This document shows, piece after piece, positions 27,309 to 37,282 of a stretch of DNA of 64,000 nt (its first letter is position 1; every line of letters starts with the position of its first letter). Source of the stretch: Ichthyocystis sparus (GTDB lineage Bacteria > Pseudomonadota > Gammaproteobacteria > Burkholderiales > 2013Ark19i). The notes beneath the pieces are model-generated. The model saw nothing but the letters and a program-made list of their open reading frames with translations, was not told where the DNA came from and made no database searches. The DNA is taken from NCBI RefSeq assembly GCF_900078755.1, contig NZ_FKIH01000028.1; one strand, given 5' to 3'. The translations under genes were made by a program, and so were the position numbers.

Positions 27309-30300
27309 ATGGACTTTGGCTGTAGTACACATATTCATATATCTTCACATACGATGGAGATAGTGCCATCTGATGAAAAGATTTCTCCTTATATATCTAA
27401 AAAAAATGTTGGAAGTTTATTGTGTTTAAATAACAAGGTTGAAGTTGATGGGAAAGATATTTCTTGCGAAGATTTATCTTTATTATTTACTCTTAATAGC
27501 ATTACTTGTTATAGAAGTAGAAAAAAAATGAAAATTAATGAGCTGTTTTCGGATAAAGAATCAGTAAAAAGAGCGGCTCTCAATAATCTTAAAGAAGTTC
27601 ATGAAATTAAAATAGAAAGGAGCTCATGTGGAAAGCATATTATAGCTTGTGATAGGTTTGGTAATTTTTTGAGTAAAATAGCATCTACCACTACTCCTGG
27701 GGAGCAGAGATTTTTTATTTTACATAGCGGTAATCATGTAATGTCTTTTAAGATTATGCATAGAGCCAAGGAAGTAGATGGAGTATTAGTAGATAAGTGG
27801 GTAGTACATTTTTTTGATCCTAATAAAACTAATGTTGTATCACGTAGCGCAGTTTTGAACTATGAAGAATTTTTAGACCTAAGTAAATTTTCTTTAAGAA
27901 TGTTTATGACTAAAGATACTTATAAAGATTACTTTGAAGATGTTAAATTAGGGCCAATAGAAGATGAGTGTGCAATATATGAGTATTCTGATGTAAGAAA
28001 TGCAAGTTCTGGTTTTTCAACTTTAGAGACCATGTCCCAGGATGGTATTTCTGGGTGCATGATACATCATATGATGTCTAATGAGATTGGTCCAATGGAT
28101 ATTGTAAGAGTAGTAGAGTCAAGTTCTTTTTCAACTTTAAGTGCTGATATTAAAAGGGAGATATTTTTTTATAAAAGCTCCCTAGGTACTTCTGCGCTTC
28201 ATGTGGCTGTGGAACGAAATAATCCTGACGCTATAAGATCGTATGATAATTTTTTGGAAAAACTTTCTTGTGATGAGCAAGTAAATTTGTTACCTGATAT
28301 TCTTAAAATCAGATCATCTGAAGGTGCGTTGGCTTTATTTATGGCTATGCAAGAAGGACATACTGAGTGTATTGATAATTTTGGTTTATTGATAGATAGA
28401 TTGATTAGTTTAAGACATAGCATTGGTGGATGTTTTACTAGAATGCTCTTCTTTGATATTTTGCTGGCCAAACGTGTAGATAACTTGTCTGCTCTTTCTA
28501 TAGCTATGTGCCAAAATAATGCTGGTGCTATTTTAGCTTTCGCCAATCTTTTGGATAAAACTTTTATACTTAAAGAAGATATGATCAGTAGCATAGAATT
28601 GTCTAATATGATTTTTATGTTGTTGGATTATAAAGATAAAGACGGAAATGCTGGTCTGTTTTATGCTCTCCTAAGAGGTTGTGCTGATGCAGTACGTGTT
28701 TTTGGGACATTGATAGATAGGCTACTTGTTATGAAGGGGCATGTACCTGAAGGTCGTATGGCAAAAATGATTTTTAGATTGTTGTATAATAAACTTAATG
28801 TAGGATATACTAATAATGAAGGATACACTGGTCTATTTTTTGCTTTGCAAAAAGGTCATACTGATACAGTAATTGCTTTTAGTGGATTAATTAGTAAATT
28901 TGTGCTCCTAAAGGACAGTATACCTAAAGCTATTTTTGACTCTATGATGTTAAATCTATTGATGTCTAGAATAAGTAGCAACACACCTGGAATATTTGAA
29001 TTACTAGCTTCAAACGATATTGATGTTATTGGTGCATATACTTCACTATTAGTACATGCATCTAAAGAAGTTAGAAAAGAAATATTTTGTGTTAAAGATA
29101 GTAATGGATCACCTGCCCTTTGGGGCTTTTTGTTTTATAATAACCCACAATCTATGATATCATACGAGCATTTTCTGCAAGCACTTTCTTGTGATGAACA
29201 AATTGAGCTACTGCCAGAGATATTAGTTTCTAAAAATAATAATAATGTTCCTGCCCTATTTTTAGCTATGCAAGAAGGATGTAGTAGTTTCATTGATTCA
29301 TATAACATCTTGATAGAAAATCAATTAATGATGATCAGAGACCGAATGTCTCCTGATGATTTTGCTGGTCTAGTTTTAAATATTGCATTTGCTAAGATGA
29401 GTGATGGGGTGTCTGCTTTATCTATAGGAATGTACAGGAATAGAACTAATGTTGTAGCATCCTATGCAGGGTTATTAGATAGAGTTTTATTGCTACTGAA
29501 TGGTGTTATATCATATGATAGACTGGCTAATAGTATTTATAGTTTAATTTCCTATTACTCGCCTTCCTATGGCGAGAGTCCTATGTTTGTGGGATTATCT
29601 AGAGGATATGCTAGTTCTATTACTGCTTTTGGTTTATTAGTTGATAAACTAATATTAATGAAAGATCATATATCTCACGATAAACTAGCAAAAATGATTT
29701 TTAAATTGTTGAAGGCTAGAACCATAAAAAATATTGACGGATTATTTATGGCTATGCAAGAAGGACACCATAGTACTGTAGATGCTTTTTCCTCATTGTT
29801 GGATAAATTTCTTAGTATGAAAGGAGACATAGAAGATATTACATTGGCCGGTATGGTATTTGATTTACTGATGTGTAAAAGTGGTGGTGATGATATTCCA
29901 GGATTGTTTGTGGCTATGCAAGAAGGACACCATAGTACTGTAGATGCTTTTAGGAAATTATTAGAAAAAGCAATTGTATTTAAGGATGATATATTTAGTG
30001 GGTATTTTAATAGTATCCTTTTAGATACTGTAGTCTCTAGGCGATCAGATGGTATGTCTGGTTTATTTACAGCACTAAAAAATAATTTTCCTAAAGTGGT
30101 TAAATCTTATGGGCTATTGCTTAGCCTAATACCTAAAGATGAATTAGTTAACATATTAGTGGCCTCTGATAGTTCTGGTGCACCTGCTGCATTGTTTGCT
30201 GGTAAGGAGGCTTTGGATAGTTATTTAGAAATAATATCTGACCTGCCCACTAAGATTATATATGCTTTGTATTCACGACTTAATAGCATGAGAAGATCTA

Positions 30301-30398
30301 TTGGACATATGCTTTCAAGTAATGGCGATCTTGATGTAAAGTATAAACTTTTATTGGAAAAGATTAAAGAACTTGCTAGAAGCTCCAGATATATGTAA
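27309..30398 (+). CDS. ShET2/OspD3-like effector, subfamily B copy 2
   Basis: 1029 residues from the ATG at 27309. I choose this start because it begins MDFGCSTHIHISSHTME, aligned with all other B proteins; the in-frame ATG at 27291 adds only MTWTLD and results from a small duplication. C53 in ISCEDLSLLF (the HL after the Cys is replaced), H143 in SGNHVMSF and D170 in HFFDPNKTN. Fourteen repeats; module 1 is about one unit shorter than in the copy at 37283. Module 2 begins ASKEVRKEIFCVKDSNG. Two adjacent C-terminal units carry the same AMQEGHHSTVDAF sequence, identical at DNA level over 41 bases, a sign of intragenic conversion. The C-terminus is ARSSRYM. Confidence 0.83.
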   Translation: MDFGCSTHIHISSHTMEIVPSDEKISPYISKKNVGSLLCLNNKVEVDGKDISCEDLSLLFTLNSITCYRSRKKMKINELFSDKESVKRAALNNLKEVHEIKIERSSCGKHIIACDRFGNFLSKIASTTTPGEQRFFILHSGNHVMSFKIMHRAKEVDGVLVDKWVVHFFDPNKTNVVSRSAVLNYEEFLDLSKFSLRMFMTKDTYKDYFEDVKLGPIEDECAIYEYSDVRNASSGFSTLETMSQDGISGCMIHHMMSNEIGPMDIVRVVESSSFSTLSADIKREIFFYKSSLGTSALHVAVERNNPDAIRSYDNFLEKLSCDEQVNLLPDILKIRSSEGALALFMAMQEGHTECIDNFGLLIDRLISLRHSIGGCFTRMLFFDILLAKRVDNLSALSIAMCQNNAGAILAFANLLDKTFILKEDMISSIELSNMIFMLLDYKDKDGNAGLFYALLRGCADAVRVFGTLIDRLLVMKGHVPEGRMAKMIFRLLYNKLNVGYTNNEGYTGLFFALQKGHTDTVIAFSGLISKFVLLKDSIPKAIFDSMMLNLLMSRISSNTPGIFELLASNDIDVIGAYTSLLVHASKEVRKEIFCVKDSNGSPALWGFLFYNNPQSMISYEHFLQALSCDEQIELLPEILVSKNNNNVPALFLAMQEGCSSFIDSYNILIENQLMMIRDRMSPDDFAGLVLNIAFAKMSDGVSALSIGMYRNRTNVVASYAGLLDRVLLLLNGVISYDRLANSIYSLISYYSPSYGESPMFVGLSRGYASSITAFGLLVDKLILMKDHISHDKLAKMIFKLLKARTIKNIDGLFMAMQEGHHSTVDAFSSLLDKFLSMKGDIEDITLAGMVFDLLMCKSGGDDIPGLFVAMQEGHHSTVDAFRKLLEKAIVFKDDIFSGYFNSILLDTVVSRRSDGMSGLFTALKNNFPKVVKSYGLLLSLIPKDELVNILVASDSSGAPAALFAGKEALDSYLEIISDLPTKIIYALYSRLNSMRRSIGHMLSSNGDLDVKYKLLLEKIKELARSSRYM

Positions 30399-30510
30399 TT
30401 GTACTTAAGTTATCTACTAGATATACTCGTTCGTATTAAAAATGCTAGAGTAATGTCCTGTAATATAGATCTATAGTAATAATACTGATGGTAAAATAAA
30501 GAAGAGTGCA
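30399..30510 (+). promoter_or_regulatory. Short intergenic leader of effector B3 with TATAGT element
   Basis: Only 112 bases separate B2 and B3. TATAGT at 30472-30477, followed by AATAATACTGATGG, lies 33 bases before the GTG start. The same TATAGTA.TAATA string occurs 28-43 bases before the starts at 33718 (33679-33684), 40837 (40803-40808) and 60989 (60940-60945), and in looser form before others. It is a plausible -10 region; no matching -35 is obvious. The final AAAATAAAGAAGAGTGCA is the A-rich leader typical of subfamily B. Confidence 0.4.
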
Positions 30511-33423
30511 GTGGATTTCAATTACAATAAGCATGCTCATATAACCTCATATTCTATGGAAGAGTTACCGTCTTACAGGAAGGATTTGCCTTATATATCT
30601 AATAAGAAAGTTGGAGATATATTAAACTTAAATGGCAAAGTTGAAGTTGATAGGGAAATTATTAATTGTTCTCATTTAGTTTCATTATTTACTTTAAATA
30701 GCATTGATTCTTATAGAAGTAGAAAAAAAGTTAAAATTAACGAACTGTTTTCTGATGAAGATTCAATAAGAAGAGCAGTTCCTGGTAATTTTAGAGAAAT
30801 TTATAAAAATATAATAAAAAATTCATGTGCCAGGCACGTTATAGCTTGCGATAAATTTGGTAATTTTTTGCACGAAATAGCATCTACCACCCATTCTGGG
30901 GAGCAGAGATTTTTTATCTTACAAAGTTGCAGTCATGCAATGTCTTTTAAGGTCATGCATAAACCTAAAAAAATAGAAGGAGTATCTATAGATAGATGGG
31001 TAGTACATTTTTTTGATCCTAATAAGACTAATGTTGTATCACGTAGCGAAGTCTCAAATTGTAATGAATTTCTAGACTTAAGTAAATTTTCTTTAAGGAT
31101 GTTTATAAAAAAATGTTCCTATAAGGATTATTTTGGAGGCCCTAAATCATTAGGGCCGGTAGAAAATGAATGTGCAATATATGAGTACTCTGACATAAGA
31201 GAAGCAAGTTTGGATTTTTCAACTTTAGAAACCTTATCCCAGGATAATATTTCTGGGTGCATGATATATCACATGATGTCTAATAATATTAGTTCATTGG
31301 ATATTAGAGGAGTAGTAAAATACAGATCTTTCTTAACGTTGAGTGCTAATGCTAGAAAGGAGATATTTTTTGCCAAAAGCTCTTTAGGTGTTTCTGCTCT
31401 TCAGTTAGTTATGGAACAAAACTATTTTAACTCTATGATATCCTATGATGACTTTTTGAAAGAACTTTCTTATGATGAAGAATTGAGTTTGTTACCTGAT
31501 ATTATACACACTAAATCACCTAAAGGAGTACCGGCATTATTTATGGCCATGCAAGATGGAAACATTGAATGTATTAATAATTTTGCTTTGTTGATAAACA
31601 GACTAATTAATATAAGACATAGATTATCTGTAGAAAAATTTTCTGAAATACTATTTAATGTTTTGCTTTCAAAGCGTGAAAGTGGGTGCTCTGCTCTTTC
31701 TATAGCTATATCGAAAAATAATGCTGAGGCTATTTTGGCTTTTGGTAATTTTTTTGATAGTATTTTTGTACTTAAAGACAGTATAGGTAGTGAGAAATTA
31801 TCTAATATAATTTTTAGATTATTGAGTTATACATATAACAAAAGAGCTCCTGGTCTATTTTCTGCTTTGCAAAATGGCCATTTTGATACAGTTATTGCCT
31901 TTGGTGGGTTAGTAAGTAAATTTTCGTCACTAAGACACAGTATACCTGAATTTAGGTTTAACTCTATGATGCTAAATATATTAATGGCTGTGGGAGGCAA
32001 TAATAAACTTGGTATATTCATACCATTAATAAAAAATAATACTAATGTTGTTACTGCATATAGTTCATTACTGGTATACGCATCTAAAGAAGTTAGAAAA
32101 GAAATATTTTGTGTTAAATATAGTAATGGATACCCTGCCATTTATGCGTTAATATTTCATAATAATCCACAATCTTTGACAGCATATAATTATTTCTTGC
32201 AGGCACTTTCTTGTGATGAGCAAATGGATTTATTGCCAAGGTTGTTAATTTCTAAAAATGATAACGGAGACCCTGCTCTATTTATGGCCATGCAAGAAGG
32301 ATATGCTGATTGTATTGACGCATATGGTGTTTTGATAGAAAAACAATTAATTAAAATTAGAAATAGAATGTCTCCCGATGATTTTGCTAACCTAGTTTTA
32401 AGTATTGTGTCTGCTAAAAGAAGTGACGGAATATCTGCATTGTTTATGGGAATGTATAATAATAGAGTTAGTGCTATAGAAGCTTACTCAAAATTATTAG
32501 ATAAAGTTTTATCATTATTAAGGGGTACTATATCAGATGATAGACTAGCTGATATTATCCATGCCCTAATTTCATATTACTCACCGTCTTACGATGAGGG
32601 TTCTATATTTACAGCCCTACGTAGAGGGCATGCTGGTTCTGTTGTTGCTTTTGGTTTGCTAATTGATAAACTAATACTAATGAGAGGTTATGTATCTCAC
32701 AGTAAGCTTGTAAATATGATTTTTAAATTGTTGAAAGCTAGAACTAGCACAAACATTGACGGATTATTTATGGCTTTGCAGGAAGGAAATACTGATTCAG
32801 TAGCTGCTTTTGGCGTGTTGTTAGATAGATTTATTGGTATGATGGGATACGTAGAAGATGTCTTATTGGCTGATATGGTATTTGATTTATTAATGTGCAA
32901 AAGTGGTGATAATAATATTTCAGGTTTGTTTATGGCTATGCAAGAGGGACACCATGGTACTGTAGATGCCTTTAGAAAATTGTTAGAAAGAACAATTATA
33001 TTTAAGGATTATATATTAGGTGAATTCTTTGATAATATGCTTTTAGATACCATAATATCTAGACGATCAGATGGTATATCTGGTTTATTTGCGGCACTAA
33101 AAAATAGTTTTCCTGAAGTAGTTAAATCTTATGGACGATTGCTTAGCTTAATACCAAAGGATGAATTGGTTAATGTATTAGTAGCTTCTGATGGTTTTGG
33201 CATACCTGCTGCCTTATTTGCTGGTAATGAGGCCTTGAGTAGTTATTTCGAAATAATATCTGACTTGCCTACCAATGTTATATGTGCTTTGTATTCACGA
33301 CTTAAGACCATAAGAAGGTCAATTGGACATACACTTTCAGGTAATAGTGATCTTGATGGAAAGTATACCATTTTACTAGAAAGGGCTAAAGAAATTGCTA
33401 GAAACTCTAGGCATAATCGTTAA
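30511..33423 (+). CDS. ShET2/OspD3-like effector, subfamily B copy 3
   Basis: 970 residues, starting at a GTG that aligns with the ATG of the other B genes (MDFNYNKHAHITSYSME). C53 in INCSHLVSLF, H142 in SCSHAMSF and D169 in HFFDPNKTN. Thirteen repeats. It is exactly 106 residues (two 53-residue units) shorter than the 1076-residue copies; the missing units are those between LSNIIFRLLSY and GLFSALQNGHFDTVIAF in module 1. Module 2 starts ASKEVRKEIFCVKYSNG. The 3' part (32611-33193) is nearly identical to the next gene, indicating gene conversion. The C-terminus is ARNSRHNR. Confidence 0.85.
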   Translation: MDFNYNKHAHITSYSMEELPSYRKDLPYISNKKVGDILNLNGKVEVDREIINCSHLVSLFTLNSIDSYRSRKKVKINELFSDEDSIRRAVPGNFREIYKNIIKNSCARHVIACDKFGNFLHEIASTTHSGEQRFFILQSCSHAMSFKVMHKPKKIEGVSIDRWVVHFFDPNKTNVVSRSEVSNCNEFLDLSKFSLRMFIKKCSYKDYFGGPKSLGPVENECAIYEYSDIREASLDFSTLETLSQDNISGCMIYHMMSNNISSLDIRGVVKYRSFLTLSANARKEIFFAKSSLGVSALQLVMEQNYFNSMISYDDFLKELSYDEELSLLPDIIHTKSPKGVPALFMAMQDGNIECINNFALLINRLINIRHRLSVEKFSEILFNVLLSKRESGCSALSIAISKNNAEAILAFGNFFDSIFVLKDSIGSEKLSNIIFRLLSYTYNKRAPGLFSALQNGHFDTVIAFGGLVSKFSSLRHSIPEFRFNSMMLNILMAVGGNNKLGIFIPLIKNNTNVVTAYSSLLVYASKEVRKEIFCVKYSNGYPAIYALIFHNNPQSLTAYNYFLQALSCDEQMDLLPRLLISKNDNGDPALFMAMQEGYADCIDAYGVLIEKQLIKIRNRMSPDDFANLVLSIVSAKRSDGISALFMGMYNNRVSAIEAYSKLLDKVLSLLRGTISDDRLADIIHALISYYSPSYDEGSIFTALRRGHAGSVVAFGLLIDKLILMRGYVSHSKLVNMIFKLLKARTSTNIDGLFMALQEGNTDSVAAFGVLLDRFIGMMGYVEDVLLADMVFDLLMCKSGDNNISGLFMAMQEGHHGTVDAFRKLLERTIIFKDYILGEFFDNMLLDTIISRRSDGISGLFAALKNSFPEVVKSYGRLLSLIPKDELVNVLVASDGFGIPAALFAGNEALSSYFEIISDLPTNVICALYSRLKTIRRSIGHTLSGNSDLDGKYTILLERAKEIARNSRHNR

Positions 33424-33717
33424 AATTTGTGTGCCAGATGCATAAATTACTACCAAAATATAACATATTTAATTTTCCTAATTTGCAGTGTTTAAATTTC
33501 ATTAAATAATTAATATTGTTAATGGAAAAACTTGGCAATAATTACCATTACATATAGTAAATCACCCACTAACATATTAACTTAATGTAAGGTAAGTAAT
33601 TTTTTTAGAATTAGAAGATTATTTTTTGTATATGCATATTATGTTAAATATTCTAAAGCGTAGTTATATATGTAGAATTATAGTAGTAATTATGATGATA
33701 AAATAAAGCAGAGTGAA
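33424..33717 (+). other. 294-base intergenic cassette between B3 and B4
   Basis: Contains the family's post-stop motif ATAAATTACTACCAAA (about 33439-33454), found again near 37020, 40563 and 57210. TATAGT is at 33679-33684, followed by the leader AAAATAAAGCAGAGTGAA just before the ATG. No gene seen. Confidence 0.5.
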
Positions 33718-36700
33718 ATGTATCTTAGTTACAGCACGCATTTTCATATGTCCCCACATTCTATGGAAATAATACCATCTGATGAAAAGAATTTACCATA
33801 CATATCTAGTAAAAATGTTGGAAGTTTGTTAAATTTAAATGGCAAAGTTAAAGTTGATGGAAAAATTGCCAATTGTACTCAATTTTCTTCACTATTCACT
33901 TTAAATAGCATGGATTGTTATAGAAGTAACAGTAAAATGAAAATTAGTGAATTGTTTTCAGATGAAGACTCAATAAGAAGAGCATTTTCTGATAAAAAAA
34001 CAGTTTTCGGTAATTTTGGTAATTTTGAAGAAGTTCATAAAAATATAATAAGAAATTCGTGTGGTAGGCATATTATAGTTTGTGATAAATTTGGTAATTT
34101 TTTGCACAAAATAGCATCTACCACCTCTTCTGGGGAGCAGAGATTTTTTATTTTGCAGAGTTGTAATCATGCAATGTCTTTTAAGATTATGCATAAAATT
34201 AAGGAAGTAGGAGGGATATCGAGAAATAGGTGGGTAGTGCATTTTTTTGATCCTAATAGGACTAACGTTATAGCGCGGAGCGAAGTTTTAAATCCCGGGG
34301 AATTTCTAGATTTAAGAAAATTTTCTTTAAGAATGTTTGTTGGTAAATGTTATTATAAAGATTATTTTGGAAATAATGAATCTGAGACAATAGAAAATGA
34401 ATGCTCAATATATGAGTATTCTGATATAAAAGATGCAAATTTGTATTTTTCAACTTTAGAAACTCTGTCTCAGGATAGAATTTCTGGATGTATGATATAT
34501 CATATGATGCTTAGCAATATTAGTTCGTTTGATATTAGAGGAGTACTAGAATCTAGATCTTTTTCAACGTTAAGTTGTGATGTTAGGAGAGAGATATTTT
34601 TTGCTAAAAACTCTTCAGGTGTTTCTGCACTTCACTTGGCAATGGAACAGGATAAGCCTAACTCCGTAATACTGTATGATAATTTTTTACAGGAACTTTC
34701 CTATGATGAACAAGTAAATTTGTTACCCGATATCATAAATAATAAGTCTCCTGAGGGCGTGCCAGCATTGTTTATAGCTATGCAACAAGATAATAGTGAA
34801 AGTATTGATAATTTTGGTTTGTTGCTCGATAGATTAATGAATATAAGATATAGAATGTCTATAGAAGATTTTTATGGAATGCTCCTCGATACTTTGCTAG
34901 CAAAGCGTAAAGATGGATTGTCTGCTCTTTGTATAGCTGTATCAAAAAATAATACTAGAGCTGTTTTATCTTTTGGTAGGCTTGTAGATAGAATTTTTAT
35001 ACTTAAAGATATTATGGATAGTAAAAAGTTATCTGATATGATTTTTGGATTGTTGAATTGTAAAGATACAAGAGGAATTCCCATTCTATTTTTTGCTTTG
35101 CAAAAGGGTTGTTCTGATACAGTACTTGCTTTTGGCACTTTGGTAGATAAATTGCTTCTTATGAAAGATTATTTGCCTGGTGCTTATATGGCAGATATAA
35201 TTTTTGAATTATTGATGTCTAATGGCGCAGGTGATACTGGTCTATTTTCTGCTTTGCAAAAAGGTCATACTGATGCGGTACTTGCTTTTGGCGGGTTAAT
35301 AAGTAGATTCGTTTTACTAAAGCACAGTATATCTGAAAAGATATTTAATTCTATGATGTTAGATATATTATCTGCTATAAGAGGTGACAATATACCCGGC
35401 ATATTTGCACCATTATCACAAAACAATATGGATGTTGTTGGTGCATATAGTTCATTATTAGTATATGCATCTAAAGAAGTTAGAAAAGAAATATTTTGTC
35501 TTAAAGATGGTGATGGATATCCTGCCGTTTATGCATTCATGTTTCATAATAATCCACAATCTTTGGCAGCATATAATTATTTCTTGCAGGCACTTTCTTG
35601 TGATGAGCAAATTGATCTATTGCCAGAGTTATTAATTTCTAAAAATAGTAATGGAGACCCTGCTCTACTTGTAGCCATGCAGGAAGGATATGCTAATTGT
35701 ATTGACTCATATGGTGTTTTAATAGAAAAACAATTGATGACAATTAGAGACAAAATGTCTCTCGATGATTTTGCTAACCTAGTTTTAAGTATTGTATCCG
35801 CTAAAAGAAGTGATGGAATATCTGCATTATTTATGGGAGTATATAATAATAGAGTTAGTGCTATAGAAGCTTACTCAAGATTATTAGATAAAGTTTTATC
35901 ATTATTAAGGGGCACTATATCAGATGATAAATTAGCTGATATTATCTATGCCTTGATTTCATATTTCTCACCTTCTTATGGTGAGAGTCCCGTGTTTACA
36001 GCCCTACGTAGAGGGCATGCTGGTTCTGTTGTTGCTTTTGCTTTGCTAATTGACAAACTAATACTAATGAGAGGTTATGTATCTCACAATAAGCTTGTAA
36101 ATATGATTTTTAAATTGTTGAAAGCTAGAACTAGCACAAACATTGACGGATTATTTATGGCTTTGCAGGAAGGAAATACTGATTCAGTAGCTGCTTTTGG
36201 CGTGTTGTTAGATAGATTTATTAGTATGATGGGATACGTAGAAGATGTCTTATTGGCTGATATGGTATTTGATTTATTAATGTGCAAAAGTGGTGATAAT
36301 AATATTTCAGGTTTGTTTATGGCTATGCAAGAGGGACACCATGGTACTGTAGATGCCTTTAGAAAATTGTTAGAAAGAACAATTATATTTAAGGATTATA
36401 TATTAGGTGAATTCTTTGATAATATGCTTTTAGATACCGTAATATCTAGACGATCAGATGGTATATCTGGTTTATTTGCGGCACTAAAAAATAATTTTCC
36501 TGAAGCGGTTAAATCTTATGGACGATTGCTTAGCTTAATACCAAAGGATGAATTAGTTAATGTATTAGTAGCTTCTAATAGTTTTGGAGTACCTGCTGCG
36601 TTATTTGCTGCTAGAGAAGCTTTGGATAGTTATTTTGCAGTTATATCTGACTTACCTACTAGTGTTATATATGCTTTGTATTCACAACTTAAGAGCATAA

Positions 36701-36810
36701 GAGGATCAATTGGACATACACTTTTATATAATAGCGACTTTGACGGAAGGTATAAACTTTTATTGGAAAAGATTAAAGAGCTTGTTGATAGTTCTAACCA
36801 GAACTATTAA
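33718..36810 (+). CDS. ShET2/OspD3-like effector, subfamily B copy 4
   Basis: 1030 residues. It differs from all others by an insertion of about nine residues near residue 92-102 (SDKKTVFGNFGNF, with GNF duplicated), which shifts the triad numbering to C53 (ANCTQFSSLF, with Gln and Phe replacing His-Leu), H151 (SCNHAMSF) and D178 (HFFDPNRTN). Fourteen repeats; module 1 lacks one unit relative to the 1076-residue copies. Module 2 begins ASKEVRKEIFCLKDGDGYPAVYAF. Its 35998-36580 segment is about 98-99% identical to B3. The C-terminus is VDSSNQNY. Confidence 0.85.
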   Translation: MYLSYSTHFHMSPHSMEIIPSDEKNLPYISSKNVGSLLNLNGKVKVDGKIANCTQFSSLFTLNSMDCYRSNSKMKISELFSDEDSIRRAFSDKKTVFGNFGNFEEVHKNIIRNSCGRHIIVCDKFGNFLHKIASTTSSGEQRFFILQSCNHAMSFKIMHKIKEVGGISRNRWVVHFFDPNRTNVIARSEVLNPGEFLDLRKFSLRMFVGKCYYKDYFGNNESETIENECSIYEYSDIKDANLYFSTLETLSQDRISGCMIYHMMLSNISSFDIRGVLESRSFSTLSCDVRREIFFAKNSSGVSALHLAMEQDKPNSVILYDNFLQELSYDEQVNLLPDIINNKSPEGVPALFIAMQQDNSESIDNFGLLLDRLMNIRYRMSIEDFYGMLLDTLLAKRKDGLSALCIAVSKNNTRAVLSFGRLVDRIFILKDIMDSKKLSDMIFGLLNCKDTRGIPILFFALQKGCSDTVLAFGTLVDKLLLMKDYLPGAYMADIIFELLMSNGAGDTGLFSALQKGHTDAVLAFGGLISRFVLLKHSISEKIFNSMMLDILSAIRGDNIPGIFAPLSQNNMDVVGAYSSLLVYASKEVRKEIFCLKDGDGYPAVYAFMFHNNPQSLAAYNYFLQALSCDEQIDLLPELLISKNSNGDPALLVAMQEGYANCIDSYGVLIEKQLMTIRDKMSLDDFANLVLSIVSAKRSDGISALFMGVYNNRVSAIEAYSRLLDKVLSLLRGTISDDKLADIIYALISYFSPSYGESPVFTALRRGHAGSVVAFALLIDKLILMRGYVSHNKLVNMIFKLLKARTSTNIDGLFMALQEGNTDSVAAFGVLLDRFISMMGYVEDVLLADMVFDLLMCKSGDNNISGLFMAMQEGHHGTVDAFRKLLERTIIFKDYILGEFFDNMLLDTVISRRSDGISGLFAALKNNFPEAVKSYGRLLSLIPKDELVNVLVASNSFGVPAALFAAREALDSYFAVISDLPTSVIYALYSQLKSIRGSIGHTLLYNSDFDGRYKLLLEKIKELVDSSNQNY

Positions 36811-37282
36811 AAGTTGAGTATCAGATAATTAATTTGTGTTGTTTGAGGCATTAAATTTACTAATCTGTAAAATTATGAATATGAAGGTACTATTGGTTTG
36901 TTCATAACTGTGTAATAAAGCTGCTACATAATTCGGTTGTTTGTTGCTAAAAAAAATTATAATTTTTTTTAATTGTTAGGTTAAAGAGCGTATATAATGG
37001 TAAACATTTTTGATAGATGGTATAAATTACCGCCAAACAAAATAAAATAATGTAAATAACAGACTCAAGTTTTTTAATTTGTAATGCAAGACTTCCATAA
37101 AAATTAATCTAGATGCCAATAATGTCATATTGCCATGTGTAATTTTGCCTTAATAGCCCGATAACTTAATATAGATAATTATTGTTTATCAAGCAGTTTT
37201 TGCTATGCAGATTTGTGCTAAAGATGCTAACGTGGTACGCCAGTTATAGATTTATGCTAATAATAAAACAAAGCAAAGTGAC
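36811..37282 (+). other. 472-base intergenic cassette between B4 and B5
   Basis: Non-coding. In order: a perfect AT palindrome at 36949-36970 (separate entry); the shared motif ATAAATTACCGCCAAA near 37021; ATGCCAATAATGTCATATTG at 37112-37131, recurring in later gaps; a small hairpin AGCA-GTTTT-TGCT near 37193; and GCTAAAGATGCTAACGTGGT at 37217-37236, about 47 bases before the start. The gap ends with AAAACAAAGCAAAGTGAC directly before the ATG. Confidence 0.55.
36949..36970. repeat. Perfect 22-bp AT palindrome
   Basis: Eight A, then TTATAA, then eight T. It is self-complementary over its whole length and lies about 140 bases after the stop of B4. It could act as a bidirectional terminator-like hairpin or simply be a low-complexity accident in AT-rich sequence. 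Confidence 0.6.
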
